From: an uncultured Saprospiraceae bacterium
Lineage (GTDB): Bacteria > Bacteroidota > Bacteroidia > Chitinophagales > Saprospiraceae
Assembly (NCBI GenBank): GCA_947311465.1
Contig: CAMZLN010000096.1
Span: 1-37,351 of the forward strand
DNA: 37,351 bases
Direction: 5' to 3'
A program made the position numbers and the translations under genes. The stretch's first letter is position 1. Every line of letters begins with the position of its first letter. The notes under the pieces are model-generated. The model was not told the origin of the DNA, did no database searches, and saw only the letters and a list, made by a program, of their open reading frames with translations. Shown here in pieces: positions 32,919-37,351 of the stretch.

Positions 32919-33947
32919 ATGAATAAACTAGAAAAAAATATTTCTGATGATCTTTCTACTAGAAAGAAAGACCATATCAAAATGGCTTTTGAAGCTCAAG
33001 TGTCCAGTTTACAACAAGATACTAGATTCTTGTATGAACCTATGCTTTCTGAACACAAATCTTCTTTACAGCCTTTTTCTTTTTTAGGAAAACAAATTCA
33101 AACTCCAATTTGGATATCTAGTATGACGGGCGGGACTCAATTGGCTAATCAAATTAATTTTAATCTTGCTAAAGTTGCAAATGCATTTGGAATGAGCATG
33201 GGATTGGGGTCTTGTAGACCCATTTTGTATAGCGATGACCAGTTGTCAGATTTCGATGTTAGAAAAACTTTGGGTTATGAAAATTTACTATTTGCAAATT
33301 TGGGGATAGCTCAGATTGAAGAACTATTTGATAATAATGAAATTCATAAATTGATTGAATTAATTGCAAAATTGCAAGCTGATGGTCTTATTATTCATGT
33401 AAATCCCCTGCAAGAGTGGCTGCAACCTGAAGGTGATCGTTTTAAATATGCTCCAATTGACACCATTAAAAGGGTGTTGGATAAGGTGAAATTTCCAATT
33501 ATTATCAAGGAAGTAGGACAAGGTATTGGATATCATAGTTTAAAAGAATTGATAAAACTTCCTTTAGCTGCAATTGATTTTGCCGCTCATGGTGGAACAA
33601 ATTTTTCAAAACTTGAATTGATTCGAAGTTCACAAAAGGAAAAAGATTACTTTCAATCTATACAATCCATTGGGCATTCTGCAATCGAAATGATAGATTT
33701 TACAAATGATATTCTCAACGAATTGGGGGATAAAGCAATTTGCAAATCCTTTATTATTTCTGGAGGAATCAAAGATTTTGTAGATGGATATTATTTAATG
33801 AATAAACTCAATAGTCCTTCTGTCTACGGACAAGCATCTACTTTACTTAAATATGCATTGGAATCTTACGATTCTCTTCATAATTATATAGATGCACAAG
33901 TCAAGGGGTTAATCTTGGCAAATTCTTATTTTCAATTACGACAATAA
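32919..33947 (+). CDS. fni: Type 2 isopentenyl-diphosphate delta-isomerase
   Basis: This 342-aa FMN- and NAD(P)H-dependent enzyme interconverts IPP and DMAPP, the two isoprenoid units. N-terminal RKKDHIKMAFE, then WISSMTGGTQLAN (about 66-78), VNPLQEWLQPEGD, VGQGIG and AAHGGTNFSKLE define the family. The start is ATG at 32919, with an in-frame TTG one codon earlier. TATCTTTG (32885-32892) lies just upstream. It is the first gene of the run fni-mvaA-GHMP kinase, which belongs to the mevalonate route. Confidence 0.95.
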   Translation: MNKLEKNISDDLSTRKKDHIKMAFEAQVSSLQQDTRFLYEPMLSEHKSSLQPFSFLGKQIQTPIWISSMTGGTQLANQINFNLAKVANAFGMSMGLGSCRPILYSDDQLSDFDVRKTLGYENLLFANLGIAQIEELFDNNEIHKLIELIAKLQADGLIIHVNPLQEWLQPEGDRFKYAPIDTIKRVLDKVKFPIIIKEVGQGIGYHSLKELIKLPLAAIDFAAHGGTNFSKLELIRSSQKEKDYFQSIQSIGHSAIEMIDFTNDILNELGDKAICKSFIISGGIKDFVDGYYLMNKLNSPSVYGQASTLLKYALESYDSLHNYIDAQVKGLILANSYFQLRQ

Positions 33948-33968
33948 AATATCTTTTAGGGAAATTAT

Positions 33969-35327
33969 ATGCAAGAAGATAAAAAAATTATCTCTGGCTT
34001 TTCAAAGTTGGGGAAACGGGGTAAACTAAAATGGATCGTTGAAAACTTTTTCAAAGATCCTGAAGCAGTTACAAAAGAACTAATTAGTTATTGGCATGGA
34101 AATGCTGAACAACAAGATGTGCTAGATGGATTTAGTGAAAATACAATTAGCAATTTCCCAATGCCTTTTGGTGTAGCACCCAATTTTATTATCAATGGAA
34201 AAACTTATTGTATTCCAATGGTGATAGAAGAAAGTTCCGTTGTTGCAGCAGCTTCAGCAGCCGCAAAATATTGGATGAAAAGGGGCGGATTCAAAGCAGA
34301 AATACTTGGAAAAACCAAAATTGGTCAGATTCATTTTGAATGGAAAGGTGATTTTGAAAAACTCAATCGGGTTTTTCATAAAAATAAACCCCATTTATTA
34401 GAAAATGTCCAACATATTATTACCAATATGGAAAAACGTGGCGGTGGTATAAAAGATATGGAATTGATAGATATGACGGACAAAGAACCGAATTATTATC
34501 AACTTAAAGTGAAATTTGAAACCTGTGATTCTATGGGGGCCAACTTTATCAACTCTGTACTTGAAACTTTTGCTTCTCTTTTTCCTTCTCTTTTTGAGAA
34601 AGAAAAAGAATTTTCCGCAGAAGAAAAGAATGTAAATGTCATCATGGCGATTCTTTCAAACTATACTCCAAATAATATTGTGAGAGCCTACGTTGAATGT
34701 CCAATCGACAATTTAGGAATGTTTGATAAAAATATGGATGCCGAAACTTTTGCTTACAAATTTCATAAAGCTATAAGAATTGCAACAATTGATCCTTCAA
34801 GAGCTACTACTCATAATAAAGGAATCTTTAATGGAGTTGATGCGGTGGTTATTGCAACTGGAAATGACTTTAGAGCAGTAGAAGCTTGCGGTCATACTTA
34901 TGCGAGTCGAGATGGTCAATATCGTAGCTTAAGTTCTTGTACTATTGAAAATGGTATTTTTAAATTTTGGCTAGACTTACCTTTTGCTGTTGGTACAGTT
35001 GGTGGATTGACGAAGTTGCACCCAATAGCGAAAAGGTCAATTGAATTATTGGGAAATCCATCCGCAGAAGAACTGATGATGGTAATTGGTGTAGCGGGTC
35101 TTGCTCAAAATTTTGCAGCTTTAAGGTCTTTAGTTACTAGTGGAATTCAAAAAGGACACATGAAAATGCATTTACACAATATGTTAATCACACTCAAAGC
35201 TAATAATGAAGAAATTCAGAAAGCTACTTCTTTTTTCACTGAAAAAGCTGTCAGTTTTAATGCTGTGAGAGATTTTTTAGATTCGGAACGTGGTATTGCT
35301 TCAAAAATTTCTTTATCTGATCGATAA
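33969..35327 (+). CDS. mvaA: Hydroxymethylglutaryl-CoA reductase
   Basis: This 452-aa enzyme reduces HMG-CoA to mevalonate, the committing step of the mevalonate pathway. It has the class II (soluble bacterial) form without a membrane domain. Catalytic residues are visible: Glu87/Glu88 in VIEESSVVAAAS, Lys284 in THNKGIFNG, Asp300 in ATGNDFRAVEA and His397 in GHMKMHLHN. ENTISNFPMPFGVAPNF and CDSMGANFIN add to the match. It begins 21 bp after fni and ends 4 bp before the GHMP kinase, so it is an operon member. The cofactor (NADH or NADPH) cannot be told here. Confidence 0.95.
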   Translation: MQEDKKIISGFSKLGKRGKLKWIVENFFKDPEAVTKELISYWHGNAEQQDVLDGFSENTISNFPMPFGVAPNFIINGKTYCIPMVIEESSVVAAASAAAKYWMKRGGFKAEILGKTKIGQIHFEWKGDFEKLNRVFHKNKPHLLENVQHIITNMEKRGGGIKDMELIDMTDKEPNYYQLKVKFETCDSMGANFINSVLETFASLFPSLFEKEKEFSAEEKNVNVIMAILSNYTPNNIVRAYVECPIDNLGMFDKNMDAETFAYKFHKAIRIATIDPSRATTHNKGIFNGVDAVVIATGNDFRAVEACGHTYASRDGQYRSLSSCTIENGIFKFWLDLPFAVGTVGGLTKLHPIAKRSIELLGNPSAEELMMVIGVAGLAQNFAALRSLVTSGIQKGHMKMHLHNMLITLKANNEEIQKATSFFTEKAVSFNAVRDFLDSERGIASKISLSDR

Positions 35328-35331
35328 AAAT

Positions 35332-36240
35332 ATGCAAACTTATTACGCAAATGGTAAATTGTTAATTACTGGAGAGTATGCCGTTTTGGATGGTGCACTT
35401 GCCCTAGCTATTCCTTGCAAATATGGTCAAAAATTAGAAATTGAGTCTAATGATATGGGAATTATCCATTGGAAAAGCTTGGATCATGAAATGCAAACTT
35501 GGTTTGAAGCGAAATTTGATCTAAATTTTGTGATTTTTGAATCTTCAGATCAAAAAATGGCGGAAAGACTTCAAACTATCTTAAAGGAATGTAAATTTAA
35601 AAATCAAAATTTCCTTCTCCAAGGAGCTAATTTTACTACTTCATTGGATTTTCCAAGAGAATGGGGTTTAGGGACAAGCTCTACCTTAGTGTCCTTGCTC
35701 GCGCAATACGCAAATATTAATCCTTTCGATTTATATTTTAAAACTTTTGGTGGATCTGGGTATGATATTGCTTGTGCCACCATTAATACCCCAATCTTAT
35801 ATCAATTAAAAAATAAAAAACCTCTAGTCGAAAAAGTACACTTCGCTCCTGATTTTATTGATAACTTATATTTTGTCTATCTCGATAAAAAACAAAATTC
35901 TAGAGATGGAATTAATCATTACAAAAAGAAAAATACAAATAATCAACAACTTATTACCAGTGTTTCTACTCTAACTAGACAGTTATTAGTGTCACAAAAC
36001 CTAAAAGTTTTTTCAAAAATACTAGATGAACATGAATCAATTCTTGGTGATTTTTTGAATTTCCCTTTAGTAAAAACATTTTATTTTGATGATTTCAATG
36101 GCAGTATCAAATCTTTGGGCGCATGGGGCGGTGATTTTATTTTAGCAATTTCTTTTGAATCCAGAAAGAAAACCTTTGCTTATTTTGAGAAAAAAGGTTT
36201 TAATACCATAATCCCTTACTCTGATATGGTAAAATCATAG
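35332..36240 (+). CDS. GYDIA-type GHMP kinase, mevalonate pathway
   Basis: This 302-aa kinase of the GHMP family carries YYANGKLLITGEYAVLDGAL at the N-terminus, the ATP-binding loop WGLGTSSTLVS (about 110-120), and FGGSGYDIACA, the GYDIA motif for which the Bacteroidota subgroup is named. Its place directly behind fni and mvaA argues for a mevalonate or phosphomevalonate kinase role, but which step is not settled by sequence. The ATG at 35332 is 4 bp after the mvaA stop; an upstream start at 35290 would overlap mvaA and is less likely. Mevalonate decarboxylase and HMG-CoA synthase are not in the window. Confidence 0.88.
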   Translation: MQTYYANGKLLITGEYAVLDGALALAIPCKYGQKLEIESNDMGIIHWKSLDHEMQTWFEAKFDLNFVIFESSDQKMAERLQTILKECKFKNQNFLLQGANFTTSLDFPREWGLGTSSTLVSLLAQYANINPFDLYFKTFGGSGYDIACATINTPILYQLKNKKPLVEKVHFAPDFIDNLYFVYLDKKQNSRDGINHYKKKNTNNQQLITSVSTLTRQLLVSQNLKVFSKILDEHESILGDFLNFPLVKTFYFDDFNGSIKSLGAWGGDFILAISFESRKKTFAYFEKKGFNTIIPYSDMVKS

Positions 36241-36382
36241 CCATATTATCTATTATTTACATGTGTTTCAAAAAAATGTCACAAAACTCACATTTGAGTA
36301 AAAATTAATATGTGGCTTTAGTGTAGATTTATATTTGTTAAGATAGCGAGTTGCTCCTATTGTTTTTTTCAAAGTTTAACTT

Positions 36383-37171
36383 ATGGATAAGTTTAGATAT
36401 TTTTTTCATTTTTCATTTATTACATTATTGCTGTTTCCAGTAATTATGCAGAATACCTTTATGGTAAATGATAATGATAAAGAAATTCCAAAAAATCTAG
36501 AACGAAAATTTAAAAGGGATGCTGCTAGATTAGCGCTTAGAATGCAAGCTTCTTTTGACCAATTGAACACTTTGGATGTTTCAATACCAGAAATCGATAT
36601 TGATTCAATGTATCATCTGTTGAAAACAATTTACACAACCAATGAAACCGCTAAAACAATTGCAAAATGTAAAATTCATACATTTCCTAATCCCGCAATT
36701 GATCATTTTAAATTGATTTTCAAAAATGATGTCGATTGGGCTTCATCTCTACATGAAGATATTTCTGATATTTCAGACGAATTGCTAAGTGAACTTTTGG
36801 ATGACTACGATCTCTTTATTGATAGACATGAAAAATGGACTACTGATGAAGATGTATTGATTATTCGGTCATTGCGACCACTTAATATGGCTGCCTTGGC
36901 TCAAAAGTTTCTTGAAGTGGATGGCGTAGAATCCGTAGATTTTGGAATCCCTGAAATCAAAGGAAATGATATCACTGTGGAAAGAGAAGGAAATGCATGG
37001 ATATTCTCATACATTCTTGCGGTAAGTGGTGCTTTCGGTCAGGAAACTACTAACCATATTTGGACTTTTAGGGCTTCTGACAATGGCAATATCAATCTGT
37101 TGGAAGAAACAGGACCACCAATTCCTGAATGGCTAAAATGCGATTCTTCAACTTTTCCTTTCCGTTTCTAA
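36383..37171 (+). CDS. Exported protein of unknown function
   Basis: This 262-aa protein has an N-terminal hydrophobic segment (about 8-26) that may be a signal peptide or anchor. The mature part is acidic and has no motif I recognise. A short CKIHTFPNPAIDHFKLIFKN piece (about 94-113) looks superficially like the PNP start of type IX sorting domains but lies in the middle of the protein. It follows the mevalonate genes by 142 bp and need not be co-transcribed. A hairpin at 37224-37241 ends it. Confidence 0.6.
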   Translation: MDKFRYFFHFSFITLLLFPVIMQNTFMVNDNDKEIPKNLERKFKRDAARLALRMQASFDQLNTLDVSIPEIDIDSMYHLLKTIYTTNETAKTIAKCKIHTFPNPAIDHFKLIFKNDVDWASSLHEDISDISDELLSELLDDYDLFIDRHEKWTTDEDVLIIRSLRPLNMAALAQKFLEVDGVESVDFGIPEIKGNDITVEREGNAWIFSYILAVSGAFGQETTNHIWTFRASDNGNINLLEETGPPIPEWLKCDSSTFPFRF

Positions 37172-37223
37172 TTCTCTTTATTCTTTTCATAAATCCCGTT
37201 TTAAAAAATCGTTTTATGGCGAT

Positions 37224-37245
37224 AAAATAGCTTGCTATTTTTTAT
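37224..37245. terminator. Bidirectional intrinsic terminator
   Basis: AAAATAG-CTTG-CTATTTT followed by more T forms a tight hairpin between the plus-strand 36383-37171 gene and the minus-strand gene entering from the right. Confidence 0.65.
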
Positions 37246-37269
37246 TCAATTAGTTATACGAATTTGAAG

Positions 37270-37351
37270 TTAAAATGTCGCATTAAAAGCTTCTAAATAA
37301 TGATGATTGCTAGTAATCGACTTGATACTATCAGGTGTCATTTCTACAACA
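37270..37351 (-). CDS. 3' end of an unidentified gene (partial)
   Basis: On the minus strand an open frame enters from the window edge and ends with a TAA at 37272-37270, giving 26 residues (VVEMTPDSIKSITSNHHYLE, then AFNATF). The composition looks like real coding sequence and the position just beyond a terminator fits a gene end. It is too short to identify. Confidence 0.5.
   Translation of the reverse strand, partial: VVEMTPDSIKSITSNHHYLEAFNATF

Noticed and set aside
36650-36730. Type IX sorting motif (HTFPNPA) in the 262-aa exported protein
   Set aside because: Sorting domains are C-terminal; this motif lies mid-protein and the C-terminus has no GVYLV/K-rich ending.

Overview
The window comes from a low-GC member of the Bacteroidota. 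The support is a set of genes and signals typical of that phylum: gldH and porZ (gliding and type IX secretion), DUF2851, DUF4920 and SdiA-regulated-type proteins, a mevalonate-pathway cluster with type 2 IPP isomerase, and promoters with TTTG / TAnnTTTG boxes. Saprospiria- or Flavobacteriia-like relatives are likely, but I cannot fix the lineage from sequence alone. Most of the window is ordinary chromosome. No rRNA, tRNA or CRISPR array was seen.

Layout. 1-477: AT-rich intergenic DNA that starts inside a repeat copy. 478-1491: TPR protein, facing a thiolase across a bidirectional terminator. 1574-6757 (minus strand): tlpA-like thioredoxin, grpE, dnaJ, gldH, pcm, atoB, with pcm bracketed by two copies of a roughly 165-bp inverted-repeat-ended element. 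6839-8882: flavin reductase-like protein and a multi-pass flippase-like protein. 9063-11906: accessory island with a small lipoprotein, a CHAT protease with an N-terminal effector-associated domain, a bacterial gasdermin and a transposase remnant. 11932-16459: fluC/crcB, wecA-like, DUF4920, a repeat-rich gap, a small membrane protein, serA, exbD. 16470-19914: an OmpA remnant, a phased decamer array, two tandem ssb genes, DUF2851, DUF2147 and a small conserved protein. 20199-28549: recA, a membrane protein, odhB, an SdiA-regulated-like propeller, an NdpA-family protein, porZ and a nitroreductase. 28680-37351: M20 peptidase, tdk, an uncharacterised Bacteroidota protein with pfkA, then fni, mvaA and a GYDIA-type GHMP kinase, an unknown exported protein and the tail of one more gene.

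The most interesting system is the two-gene operon at 9492-11148 (minus strand). A 263-aa gasdermin-like pore former is followed, with an 8-bp overlap (ATGATTAA), by a 290-aa protein made of an EAD11-like adaptor domain and a caspase-like CHAT domain with an intact His/Cys pair. The predicted logic is that the protease, recruited or activated through its adaptor domain, cuts the gasdermin tail and releases a membrane pore that kills the infected cell. No sensor NTPase lies beside it, so the trigger is probably encoded elsewhere. Bacterial gasdermins and their proteases are known; the sensor-less, adaptor-only arrangement and the lack of any cysteine in the gasdermin are what make this copy unusual.

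The second theme is non-coding structure: an interspersed inverted-repeat element family (1-44, 2788-2957, 3597-3761, 21322-21429, with a core fragment at 14397-14442), a 59-bp tandem repeat, five helically phased decamers ahead of the ssb pair, a short inverted-repeat element just upstream of recA, and a possibly leaderless GTG start for the wecA-like gene.
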